From positions 1-46,331 of the forward strand of contig NZ_FQZK01000034.1 of assembly GCF_900141985.1 (NCBI RefSeq): a stretch of 46,331 bases of DNA. Reading direction: 5' to 3'. Within the stretch, counting starts at the first letter, position 1. Each line of letters begins with the position of its first letter. A model generated the notes under the pieces. It was given only the letters and a program-made list of their open reading frames with translations. It was not told where the DNA came from and searched no databases. Made by a program: the position numbers and the translations under genes. Of the stretch, positions 39,929-46,331 are shown in pieces. This stretch comes from Nocardiopsis flavescens. Lineage in GTDB: Bacteria; Actinomycetota; Actinomycetes; Streptosporangiales; Streptosporangiaceae.

Positions 39929-40352
39929 CAGGCGCCGCGCCCTGGCCCGGCACGACAAGGACGGGGCTGACCGCGACTCCGGCGGCGATTCCGGTCCGGA
40001 CCGGGTCGAGGAGCGGTTCCTGCGCCCCTTCGCCGTGGCGGCCGGAGACCCGGACGGCAGCGGCCCCGGTCCCGGCCCCGAGACGCTCGACCTGCTCACC
40101 CTGGTCGTCGCCGCCCGCACCCCCGGGCGCAGCGAGTGGCTGCGCCCGGAGCGGGAGGCCATCCTCCGCCACGCGCTGCGGGCCCGGACGGTCGTGGAGC
40201 TGGCCGCCGAGGTCAACCTCCCGGTCGGCCAGGTCAGGGCCATCGCCGGCCGGATGATCGAGGACGGCTCCCTCCAGCGCTGCGGTCCCTCCCGGCCGCT
40301 GGCCCGCAAGGACATCCTGCACGCCGTCCTCGTCGGCCTGCGCTCCCTGTGA
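39918..40352 (+). CDS. Second DUF742 protein
   Basis: 144 residues. The DUF742 core is ETLDLLTLVVAARTPGRSEW, REAILRHALRARTVVELAAEVNL, VGQVRAIAGRMIEDGSL and the end helix KDILHAVLVGLRSL. The GTG at 39918 overlaps the kinase end by 11 bases in another frame and follows GGGAGGAC. Unlike the first cluster, no roadblock or GTPase gene accompanies it, so its partners must come from the other conservon or from elsewhere. Confidence 0.85.
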   Translation: MSHDRRRALARHDKDGADRDSGGDSGPDRVEERFLRPFAVAAGDPDGSGPGPGPETLDLLTLVVAARTPGRSEWLRPEREAILRHALRARTVVELAAEVNLPVGQVRAIAGRMIEDGSLQRCGPSRPLARKDILHAVLVGLRSL

Positions 40353-40353
40353 C

Positions 40354-40373
40354 CGCGGGCGCCGCCGCCCGCG
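40354..40373 (+). terminator. Terminator after the second DUF742 gene
   Basis: CGCGGGCG-CCGC-CGCCCGCG, a perfect 8-bp stem with a 4-nt loop directly after the stop codon. Confidence 0.6.
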
Positions 40374-40523
40374 CGCTGCGCACCGGCCCGCCCCCGGGAG
40401 CGCGGGGACCCGCCGCCCCCGAGGCCGGCGCCCCCGCGCCGATTCCGCTCCGCCGCACCGGATTGGTCCGGGCGTGATCGGGAAGGGGACCGGACCGGGC
40501 GGGCCGTGCGTGTCGGAGCGGAG

Positions 40524-40532
40524 TTATCCACA
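40524..40532 (+). other. Isolated DnaA-box sequence
   Basis: TTATCCACA is a perfect match to the classical DnaA box, in the spacer upstream of the small exported protein gene. No second box or AT-rich unwinding element is nearby, so this is not an origin. It may be a DnaA titration or regulation site, or chance. Confidence 0.4.
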
Positions 40533-40629
40533 GGTTCCGGAGCACGCTGGTATGGGCCCCGGGGGCGATCCAGCATGGAAGGAGCCGGAAGGCCCGGGAT
40601 GGTCCCGTGCCGTACCGGCGGGAGACCCC

Positions 40630-41154
40630 ATGCCCCTGCACCGCCCGGTCGCGGTTTTCCTCGCCGCGGTCATCACGCTCGCGCTCACGACGGCCGCAGC
40701 CGTCACCGACCCACGAGGGGGAGAGTTGGACGGCTTCAGCATCGGACATCTGCCCGCAGCCATCGACGAGGAGACCTCGGTCTCGGACTTCGCGTACGAG
40801 TGGGGGGACGTCGCCTTCACCAGCCGGGTGTGGGAGCGGCCCAGGGACGGGGGAGGCGTCGAGGTGGTCATGCAGGTCCTGGTCCTGCGCGGCGACGCCC
40901 TCACCGACCTCGACGCCCTGCGCGACTTCCTCGCCGAGTACCACGAGCGCTCCCCGCAGGAGTGGGAGCTCACCCCGTTCGACAACGGAGGGGTCCCGGC
41001 ACTGCACGGCGCGACCGAGGCGTTCTGGACGCCCGGCAAGGGCGTGGCGGTGGAGGTGCGCGACGCCTTCGGGATCCTGGGCCAGGAGGAACTCCTGGCC
41101 ACCGCCCGCGGTGTCGGCCCCGACGGTCCGGGGGATCCCGCGGACCGGGCCTGA
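40630..41154 (+). CDS. Small exported/membrane-anchored protein of unknown function
   Basis: 174 residues from ATG 40630 (GGGAG six bases upstream; an in-frame GTG at 40474 would add a non-conserved-looking stretch). An N-terminal hydrophobic segment (VAVFLAAVITLALTTAAAV, about 7-25) is a signal anchor. The remainder is an acidic soluble domain of strands and helices (FSIGHLPAAIDEETSVSDFAY, VEVVMQVLVLRGDALTDLDA, AEYHERSPQEWELTPF). I do not recognise a family. It converges on the HNH nuclease gene. Confidence 0.65.
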   Translation: MPLHRPVAVFLAAVITLALTTAAAVTDPRGGELDGFSIGHLPAAIDEETSVSDFAYEWGDVAFTSRVWERPRDGGGVEVVMQVLVLRGDALTDLDALRDFLAEYHERSPQEWELTPFDNGGVPALHGATEAFWTPGKGVAVEVRDAFGILGQEELLATARGVGPDGPGDPADRA

Positions 41155-41231
41155 CCGGGGCCGGGCCGCGCCTGCGGCACGGCCGGGCCCCGACGGCGAA
41201 CGGCCCGGCGCCCGGGGCCGCCCCGGTGCGC

Positions 41232-41248
41232 CGGACCGTTCGGGTCCG
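41232..41248. terminator. Hairpin between convergent genes
   Basis: CGGACC-GTTCG-GGTCCG, perfect 6-bp arms, lies five bases beyond the stop codon of the minus-strand nuclease gene, in the 99-bp gap to the exported-protein gene. A longer GC-rich inverted repeat (GGCCCC / GGGGCC, about 41185-41218) lies beside it. Confidence 0.5.
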
Positions 41249-41253
41249 CCGGC

Positions 41254-41952
41254 TCAGCAGCCGTCCAGCACCCCGCGCAGCGCGGCCTCCTCGTCGGGGT
41301 CCACGCTCAGGTCCCACACGTGCTTGACCTCGATCCACGCGGCAGCGTACTCGCAGTGCGCCGACTCCAGCGGGGGCATCCAGTCCGCGGGGTCGGAGTC
41401 GCTCTTGGACCGGTTGGTCGAGGCGCTGACCGCCCACAGCTGCGGCGAGGACTCCAGGTCGTTGGCGAACTCCTCGCGCTTCTCGGTGGTCCACGCGTGC
41501 GCCCCCGAACGCCACCCCTCCTTCAACGGCACCATGTGGTCGATGTCGAGGTCCTGCTGGTCGGTGAAGGTCTCCCCGTCGTAGGCGCTGTACCAGGAAC
41601 CGGAGACGGCCCGGCAGTCCTCGTTCATCTCCACGTTCTCCCCGGAGCGCTCCAGCACCGTCTGGCGGGTGTCGCACCCGTCCTGGCTGCTCCAGTGGGG
41701 GAACACCGCGCGGTCGTACCCGGGCGGATCGTCCTCGGCCTCCACCCGCAGCTCGTCCAGCATGGTCCGGGCCTGCTCGACGGACGCGCCCCCGCCGGGG
41801 GAGGGGGCGCCGCCGTCCGGGCCCGCGGCACCGTCCTCCAGGCCGAGGTCGATGATCCCCGCCTGGTAGAGGACGAACGCCGCGACGACGATCGCACCGA
41901 CGACGGCGGAGACGATCCCGCCCAGTTTCGACGACGACTTCTTATCGGCCAT
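41254..41952 (-). CDS. Membrane-anchored extracellular HNH nuclease (DUF1524-like)
   Basis: 232 residues. A lysine-rich start, one membrane helix (about 10-34) and a Gly/Pro linker (to about 57) place the rest outside the cell. The nuclease core is DLDIDHMVPLKEGWRSGA (H139 as the likely base) with the later NRSKSDSDPADWMPP element, the His-Asn-type beta-beta-alpha-metal fold of the DUF1524/GmrSD C-terminal group. Four Cys residues (93, 113, one in AHCEY, and the last residue) could form two disulfides, fitting export. It may degrade extracellular DNA for nutrition or against competitors or phage; inferred. No dedicated immunity gene is obvious. Confidence 0.82.
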   Translation of the reverse strand: MADKKSSSKLGGIVSAVVGAIVVAAFVLYQAGIIDLGLEDGAAGPDGGAPSPGGGASVEQARTMLDELRVEAEDDPPGYDRAVFPHWSSQDGCDTRQTVLERSGENVEMNEDCRAVSGSWYSAYDGETFTDQQDLDIDHMVPLKEGWRSGAHAWTTEKREEFANDLESSPQLWAVSASTNRSKSDSDPADWMPPLESAHCEYAAAWIEVKHVWDLSVDPDEEAALRGVLDGC

Positions 41953-42098
41953 GAGGAAGCTCCACGGGCTGGGGAACGGGGGAGCGCCGCCGGGGGACGG
42001 CGCCTTTCACCAGCTTGTCGCATGTCGGGCCCGGCCGGGAACACCGGTCCGGGTCGTGTTCGTCTCCCCGGACCGACCGGAAAGGGGACGGGAGGGGA

Positions 42099-42677
42099 TC
42101 AGGAGGCGAACAGGTCGAACAGGAACGACCCCGCCAGCAGTGCCCCCACCCCGACGCTGTACGCCCATGCTCTCCTGCGGTCCGGCACGTCCCGCAGTGT
42201 CCGCCACCCGTACAGCAGCACCCCCGCCGCCACCAGGGAGCCCTCCACCACCGCCGCCGCCACGGGGACCTCCCACAGGCCCAGCCCCAGCAGCGGCGGA
42301 CCCGAGCCGCCGGGCAACAGGGGCATGTCGGGCCGGTGCACCAGTAGGTCGAGCAGCCAGTGCGAGAACACCACCCCGCCCAGAACCCAGCCGGCGGAGG
42401 GTCCCCAGCGCTCGCGCAGGAACACGTGCACCAGGAGTCCGACGGCCAGCGCCAGCACCGCGTTCGACACCAGCGCGTGCGAGAACGGCGCCGTGATGAG
42501 CAGTGAGCCGTAGCCGCTCAGGCCGGGGGCCGCGGGGCCCATCGACTCCACGCCCGCCGCGGCCAGCGGCAGGAAGACCAGGTCGGGGACCTGGGAGGCG
42601 ACCAGCAGCGCCGCCAACGGGATCTCCGGGCGCCACGCCTTGACGATCCCCGCCACTCCGAAATGTCCGGCCAGCAT
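42099..42677 (-). CDS. Multi-pass membrane putative metal-dependent hydrolase (YdjM/DUF457-like)
   Basis: 192 residues with about four to five membrane segments. Metal-ligand-like residues recur at the membrane face: AGHFGVA, SQVPDLVF, APFSHALV, FSHWLLDLLVHRPD. This His/Asp pattern is that of the DUF457/YdjM inner-membrane group; no reaction is established for it. The ATG at 42677 overlaps the stop of the TetR gene (TGATG), so it is the third gene of the minus-strand operon. Confidence 0.78.
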   Translation of the reverse strand: MLAGHFGVAGIVKAWRPEIPLAALLVASQVPDLVFLPLAAAGVESMGPAAPGLSGYGSLLITAPFSHALVSNAVLALAVGLLVHVFLRERWGPSAGWVLGGVVFSHWLLDLLVHRPDMPLLPGGSGPPLLGLGLWEVPVAAAVVEGSLVAAGVLLYGWRTLRDVPDRRRAWAYSVGVGALLAGSFLFDLFAS

Positions 42678-43282
42678 CAGTCCGTCTCCTCTCCGCGGGT
42701 CCCCCCGCCGTCGACCCCGCCCCCGGGCCAGTCCCGGTAGGCGCGCACGAACCCCTCGACCAGCAGTGCGAAACTCTCGTCCACGTCCTCGGGCAGGCCG
42801 AACCCGCCCTGTGACTCCAGGTCCACGAACCCGTGCAGCGCGCTGCGCAGCGCCCGGATGGCGTGCACCGACCTGTCCTGGGCGATCCCGAACCCGCGCA
42901 GCACCGCCGCCATCACCCGCACCGGGTCGGTGTCCAGCTGCACGTCGGCGCTCGCCAACGGCGCGAGCCTCTGGAGCGCGGCGTAGCGCCCGGGATGGGC
43001 GAGCGCGTAGGCCCGGTAGGCGTGCGCCCCGGCCCGCAGCGCGTCCGCGCCGGAGAGCCCGACCGCGGCCCGCTGCAGGTGCTCGCCGATCTCGTTGGCG
43101 CCCAGTACCGCGATCTCCCGGCGCAGCCCGGCCAGACCGTCGACGTGCTTGTACAGGCTGGGCGCGGCCACACCGCACCGCTTGGCCACCGCCGCCAGCG
43201 ACAGCGCCTCCCAGCCCTCCTCGTCCGCGAGCCGGGCGGCCTCGTCCACCACCAGCGCGGGGGTGAGCCCGGCCCTAGGCAT
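42677..43282 (-). CDS. TetR-family regulator
   Basis: 201 residues. N-terminal helix-turn-helix LSLAAVAKRCGVAAPSLYKH with the tyrosine typical of the recognition helix; the C-terminal part resembles the TetR_C/WHG group (AYRAYALAHPGRYAAL, ALRSALHGFVDLES). It lies between the hydrolase and the membrane protein, overlapping the hydrolase end by 8 bases. The perfect palindrome over the operon promoter is its most likely operator, giving autorepression relieved by a small molecule. Confidence 0.9.
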   Translation of the reverse strand: MPRAGLTPALVVDEAARLADEEGWEALSLAAVAKRCGVAAPSLYKHVDGLAGLRREIAVLGANEIGEHLQRAAVGLSGADALRAGAHAYRAYALAHPGRYAALQRLAPLASADVQLDTDPVRVMAAVLRGFGIAQDRSVHAIRALRSALHGFVDLESQGGFGLPEDVDESFALLVEGFVRAYRDWPGGGVDGGGTRGEETD

Positions 43283-44117
43283 TGGTGCGCACCCGCGCGA
43301 TCAGCTCCTCCAGCACCGGGACGACCAGGTCGGGCCGCTGGCTCTGGGGGTAGTGGCCGCACTCGGGGACCGCGACCACCCGGCCGCCGACCACCGAGGC
43401 CGCCCAGGCGGCCTCGGCGACCGGGTCCTTCCAGTCCGGGTCCTGCTCACCGACGACGACCACGGCCTCCGCCCGCAGCCCCTCGGCGGAGCGCACCTCC
43501 TCACCGAGCGCCTCGACGGTGGCGAGAACCGCCCGGTAGCGGTCGGCGGGGCGCAGCATGGCGTGGATCCGGTCCAGGTGCTCCCGGTGGCCCTGGGGCC
43601 GGCGCCCCTTGTTCAGGGAGTCGTAGAAGCGCACCAGCATCCGCGGACCCCAGGGGCGCAGCAGCATCAGCCGCTGGGCGATCCGGGTGGCGGGTCCGGG
43701 CGAGGGCTGCCGCAGGAAGGGCGCGAGCAGGGCGATCCCGGCCACCAGGTCGGGGCGCTCCAGCGCGGCGATGGCCGCCGCCGTACCGCCCAGCGAGTTG
43801 CCGGCCAGGACGACGTCCCGGCCGCCCAACTCCTCGGCCAGGGCGAGGGCGTCGGTGGCGGCGGCCCGGCCGGTGTGGTCGTCGAACGTCGCGTCGCTGT
43901 CCCCGTGGCCGCGCAGGTCCATCACCGCGACTCGGTGCCCGGCGCGCGCCAGCGCCTCTCCCACGAACCGGAAGGAGGCCCGGTGGTCGAACATCCCGGG
44001 CACGCACACCACCAGCGTCCCGTCCGTGTGCCCGGCCCCGTACAGGTCGTAGGCGATCCGTCCGCCGGGGCGGGTGATGCGGTGAACGGTCGCTCCAGTA
44101 CTCAAGCTCATCTCCAT
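43275..44117 (-). CDS. Alpha/beta hydrolase
   Basis: 280 residues. Oxyanion/HG-like region VVCVPGMFDHRASFRFV, MDLRGHGDSD, nucleophile elbow GNSLGG (Ser), acid in VVGEQDPDWKD and His in ECGHYPQSQRPD: a complete catalytic triad of the epoxide hydrolase/haloperoxidase-like group. The substrate is unknown. ATG at 44117 is chosen because the promoter's -10 ends eight bases before it, so the mRNA appears leaderless; ATG 44111 is the alternative. A TTG further upstream would lie inside the -35 element. Confidence 0.88.
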   Translation of the reverse strand: MEMSLSTGATVHRITRPGGRIAYDLYGAGHTDGTLVVCVPGMFDHRASFRFVGEALARAGHRVAVMDLRGHGDSDATFDDHTGRAAATDALALAEELGGRDVVLAGNSLGGTAAAIAALERPDLVAGIALLAPFLRQPSPGPATRIAQRLMLLRPWGPRMLVRFYDSLNKGRRPQGHREHLDRIHAMLRPADRYRAVLATVEALGEEVRSAEGLRAEAVVVVGEQDPDWKDPVAEAAWAASVVGGRVVAVPECGHYPQSQRPDLVVPVLEELIARVRTNA

Positions 44118-44124
44118 AGCCGTA

Positions 44125-44153
44125 AAGCTAATGGCATTAGCCAAGCGCGTCAA
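44125..44153 (-). promoter_or_regulatory. Promoter of hydrolase-tetR-membrane protein operon
   Basis: On the minus strand TTGACG (44153-44148), a 17-bp spacer and TAGCTT (44130-44125). The predicted transcription start is within a base or two of the ATG at 44117. Confidence 0.75.
44127..44141. promoter_or_regulatory. Perfect palindromic operator
   Basis: GCTAATG-G-CATTAGC: perfect 7-bp arms around one base, overlapping the -10 element and spacer of the minus-strand promoter. TetR binding here would block the promoter. Confidence 0.7.
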
Positions 44154-44280
44154 GGCCCCGCCCCCGGGGGATCCGGAAGCCGCACGGGCGTGCGCGGGCG
44201 CCGAGCCGATACCGTTGCGGTGGACCGCAGGTCAGCGGGCGGCGCGGGGAAAAGAGGGTGAGCCCCCGGCCGGGCCGACC

Positions 44281-44286
44281 TACACT
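44281..44286 (+). promoter_or_regulatory. Candidate -10 of tyrS
   Basis: TACACT, 51 bp before the tyrS start, fits TANNNT. No clear -35 is visible and no T-box elements were found in the short leader. Confidence 0.4.
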
Positions 44287-44336
44287 GCAAGGCAGATCGG
44301 GCCCCGGGCCCGCCTACGAATCAGAGAGCAAGCACA

Positions 44337-45635
44337 GTGACCGACATCATCGACGAACTCCAGTGGCGCGGCCTCATCGCGCAGACGACCGACCTTGACG
44401 CACTCCGCAAGGCGATCGCCGATGGTCCGATCACCCTGTATTGCGGCTTCGACCCGACGGCGGGCAGCCTGCACGTCGGTCACCTCACCCAGATCCTCAC
44501 CCTGGCCCGCTTCCAGCAGGCGGGGCACCGGCCCATCGCCCTCGTCGGCGGCGGCACCGGCCTCATCGGGGACCCCAAGCCGAGCGCCGAGCGCCGGCTC
44601 AACACGGTGGAGACCGTGCTGGGCTGGGTGGAGGCGCTGCGCGGCCAGCTGTCCGCGTTCTTGCGCTTCACCCCGCAGGGGGAGGCGCCGCGGCCGACCG
44701 ACGCGATCCTCGCCGACAACGGCGAGTGGCTGTCGGGGATCAACGCCATCGAGTTCCTGCGCGACGTGGGCAAGCACTTCAGCGTCAACCAGATGCTCGC
44801 CCGCGACACCGTCAAGAGCCGTCTCGACGGCGAGGGCATGAGCTACACCGAGTTCAGCTACGTTTTGCTGCAGTCCTACGACTTCGTGCAGCTGTACCGG
44901 CGCTTCGGGTGCACGCTCCAGACCGGCGGCTCCGACCAGTGGGGCAACATCACCGCGGGCCTGGACCTCGTCCGCCGGATCGAGGGCAACGAGCCGCACG
45001 GCCAGGCGCACGCCCTGACCACGAACCTGCTCACCAAGGCCGACGGCACCAAGTTCGGCAAGACCGAGACCGGCACCGTCTGGCTGGACCCGGAGCTCAC
45101 CTCGCCGTACGCGTTCTACCAGTTCTGGTTCAACGCCGACGACCGCGACGTGCTCCGCTACCTCAAGGTGTTCAGCTTCCGCTCCCGGGAGGAGATCGCC
45201 GAGCTGGAGGCCCTGACCGCGGAGCGCCCGCAGGCCCGTGCCGCCCAGCGCGCCCTGGCCGAGGAGCTGACCACACTGGTGCACGGCGCGGACGAGTGCC
45301 GCAACGTCGTCGACGCCAGCCTGGCCCTCTTCGGCCGCGCCGAGCTGTCCGAGCTGGACGGGCGCACCCTGGAGGCGGCCCTGGCCGAGGTGCCCAAGGC
45401 CGAGGTGGCCGGCCCGGTGTCCGACCTGCCCGCGGTGGCGGACCTGTTCGCCCAGAGCGGCCTGACCCCGAGCAAGTCCGCGGCCCGCCGCGCCATCCAG
45501 GAGGGCGGCGCGTACGTGAACAACACGAAGGTGACCGACGTCGAAGCGCGCCTGAGCGAGGACGACGTCCTCCAGGGCCGCTTCGTGGTGCTGCGCAAGG
45601 GCAAGCGCAACATCGGCGGGGTCGTCCTCGGCTGA
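44337..45635 (+). CDS. tyrS: Tyrosyl-tRNA synthetase
   Basis: 432 residues; class I enzyme charging tRNA-Tyr. The HIGH motif is H46-V-G-H49 in SLHVGHLTQ. The tyrosine/tRNA site shows GSDQWGNITAG, and the KMSKS loop is KFGKT (239-243). A C-terminal S4 RNA-binding domain (SKSAARRAIQEGGAYVNNTK) is complete. GTG start at 44337. The leader is short, and the gene is closed by a strong hairpin before the rRNA promoters. Confidence 0.97.
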   Translation: MTDIIDELQWRGLIAQTTDLDALRKAIADGPITLYCGFDPTAGSLHVGHLTQILTLARFQQAGHRPIALVGGGTGLIGDPKPSAERRLNTVETVLGWVEALRGQLSAFLRFTPQGEAPRPTDAILADNGEWLSGINAIEFLRDVGKHFSVNQMLARDTVKSRLDGEGMSYTEFSYVLLQSYDFVQLYRRFGCTLQTGGSDQWGNITAGLDLVRRIEGNEPHGQAHALTTNLLTKADGTKFGKTETGTVWLDPELTSPYAFYQFWFNADDRDVLRYLKVFSFRSREEIAELEALTAERPQARAAQRALAEELTTLVHGADECRNVVDASLALFGRAELSELDGRTLEAALAEVPKAEVAGPVSDLPAVADLFAQSGLTPSKSAARRAIQEGGAYVNNTKVTDVEARLSEDDVLQGRFVVLRKGKRNIGGVVLG

Positions 45636-45640
45636 CCCGC

Positions 45641-45670
45641 GGGGGCCGGCGCCCGTGGGCGCCGGCCCCC
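45641..45670 (+). terminator. Terminator after tyrS
   Basis: GGGGGCCGGCGCC / GGCGCCGGCCCCC, a perfect 13-bp stem with a CGTG loop, five bases after the stop codon. Confidence 0.8.
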
Positions 45671-45877
45671 GGCACCGGGGCGCGGAGAATTCGCCCCGTT
45701 CGCGGGGTTTCGATCAGGAATCCCCCGGGGAGGACCAGCGTTGTCCAGTGACAACGGCCCACGTGCACACGCGGCTCCCGGTGTGGGGAGCGCGAGGATC
45801 ACGAGGTCCCCAGGACCCGAAGACGCGGCCCCGAGGGGCGCCAGGTTCCCGGTTCGACACCCGACCCGGGCCGTGGT
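45671..45877 (+). other. Spacer upstream of the rRNA promoters
   Basis: About 200 bp without a gene. It contains a perfect inverted repeat CGTTGTC-CAGT-GACAACG (45739-45756), about 120 bp upstream of the first rRNA promoter, which could be an activator site or operator. No tRNA was found. Confidence 0.4.
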
Positions 45878-45906
45878 TTGACGTCCTCGATACCTCCGCC
45901 TATACT
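45878..45906 (+). promoter_or_regulatory. rRNA operon promoter P1
   Basis: TTGACG (45878-45883), a 17-bp spacer and TATACT (45901-45906). Near-consensus in both hexamers, the strongest vegetative promoter in the window. Confidence 0.85.
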
Positions 45907-45912
45907 CGGCAA

Positions 45913-46331
45913 AGTCGCTGCGGGACGGCGAGCGCCCTGAGGGCGTGTTCGGCCCCGGACCGCGATCGCGCGACACCTCTTCTTCACTCCGATCCAGAGC
46001 GTCACGGGCATGCGCCCGGAGGCGGTAGGGTCAGGGGGTCGCCTTGAAAAGGGCGGTGAGGGAAAACAGGAATTCTCCACTCCTGGTCGGTTGATTCCGC
46101 GAAAACGCCGGTTTGGCGGGTCGCAGAAACACTGATAAAGTGAAGACACAACAAAGCGGAAACGCAGACGCCTTCCACGGAAGAGCAACACGGACCCAGG
46201 TCCGGTGCTTGTACGGGAAGGGCGGTTGCTTCTTGAGAACTCAACAGCGCGTGTTCGATTTTTACAGCCAAGTTTGTTTTGGCCCCGTCACACGACGGCG
46301 AAGTCGGTGAGATTTCGTCCGGAGTGTGCGA
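45913..46331 (+). ncRNA. Leader of a 16S-23S-5S rRNA operon (start only)
   Basis: AT-richer transcribed leader downstream of P1. CTTGAGAACTCAACAGCG at 46232-46249 is the conserved box-like motif found upstream of 16S genes in actinobacteria, with the palindrome TTGAG-AA-CTCAA (46233-46244), followed by a T-rich stretch and GTTTTGGCC. The 16S sequence itself has not begun by the window end. Confidence 0.8.
46113..46141 (+). promoter_or_regulatory. rRNA operon promoter P2 (candidate)
   Basis: TTGGCG (46113-46118), a 17-bp spacer and TAAAGT (46136-46141). Weaker than P1; tandem promoters are normal for actinobacterial rRNA operons. Confidence 0.55.

Noticed and set aside
40524..40532. Replication origin at the DnaA box
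   Set aside because: Only one box, no cluster, no AT-rich unwinding region and no dnaA/dnaN neighbours.
45840..45870. Possible tRNA T-arm (GGTTCGACACC) before the rRNA promoter
   Set aside because: No matching acceptor, anticodon or D arms around it on either strand.
1..46331. CRISPR arrays, insertion sequences, phage or integrase genes
   Set aside because: No regularly spaced repeats, transposase motifs, terminal inverted repeats or tRNA-linked attachment sites were seen.

Overview
The window is about 46 kb of very GC-rich DNA. It has dense, mostly plus-strand genes with short or overlapping junctions (ATGA, GTGA, TGATG). Gene content and order (rarA, DUF948/DUF6167, alaS, ruvX, mltG, aroE, infC-rpmI-rplT, RNA methyltransferase, sensor kinase, pheST, arginine cluster, conservon-type kinase/GTPase clusters, tyrS, rRNA operon leader) point to a chromosome of a mycelial actinomycete. 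My best guess is the Nocardiopsis/Streptomonospora neighbourhood; that is an inference from gene content, not a database match.

Layout. 1-3477: the 3' end of rarA, a convergent membrane-anchored kinase-like gene that lacks the catalytic loop residues, and two small membrane-associated genes. 3478-4512: a 1-kb non-coding stretch with nearly identical direct repeats. 4513-11752: alaS, ruvX, mltG (with a very long disordered, DTG-repeat cytoplasmic tail) and aroE. 11753-14512: an attenuated infC-rpmI-rplT operon whose infC appears to start at ATC, then an RNA 2'-O-methyltransferase. 14793-19747: a soluble PAS histidine kinase, pheS and pheT, closed by a strong terminator. 19961-23659: an amine/amino-acid catabolic island (class III aminotransferase, MarR regulator with a palindromic operator, FAD amine oxidase). 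23726-30759: argC-argJ-like-argB-argD-argF-argR-argH behind a promoter covered by two ArgR boxes. The argJ-like gene is short and has lost the motifs needed for ornithine acetyltransferase activity. 31081-35053: a complete four-gene conservon (sensor kinase, roadblock, DUF742, GTPase). 35209-36123: a CbiX-like protein without the usual chelatase histidine. 36377-40352: a half conservon, a giant-tailed kinase plus DUF742 only. 40630-44117: a small exported protein, a membrane-anchored extracellular HNH nuclease, and a leaderless hydrolase-TetR-membrane protein operon. 44337-46331: tyrS, a strong terminator, then tandem promoters and the leader of an rRNA operon whose 16S gene begins beyond the window.

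How the parts work together. Much of the window is translation machinery (three aminoacyl-tRNA synthetase loci, IF3, L35, L20, rRNA leader) and envelope growth (MltG). The arginine genes form one translationally coupled operon controlled by its own ArgR. The most unusual feature is that ArgF is of the ornithine type while the only gene in the acetylornithine-to-ornithine position is a degenerate ArgJ. Either another gene elsewhere supplies ornithine, or the protein has a new role. Several other genes also keep a fold while losing catalytic residues: the pseudokinase, the CbiX-like protein and the second conservon kinase.
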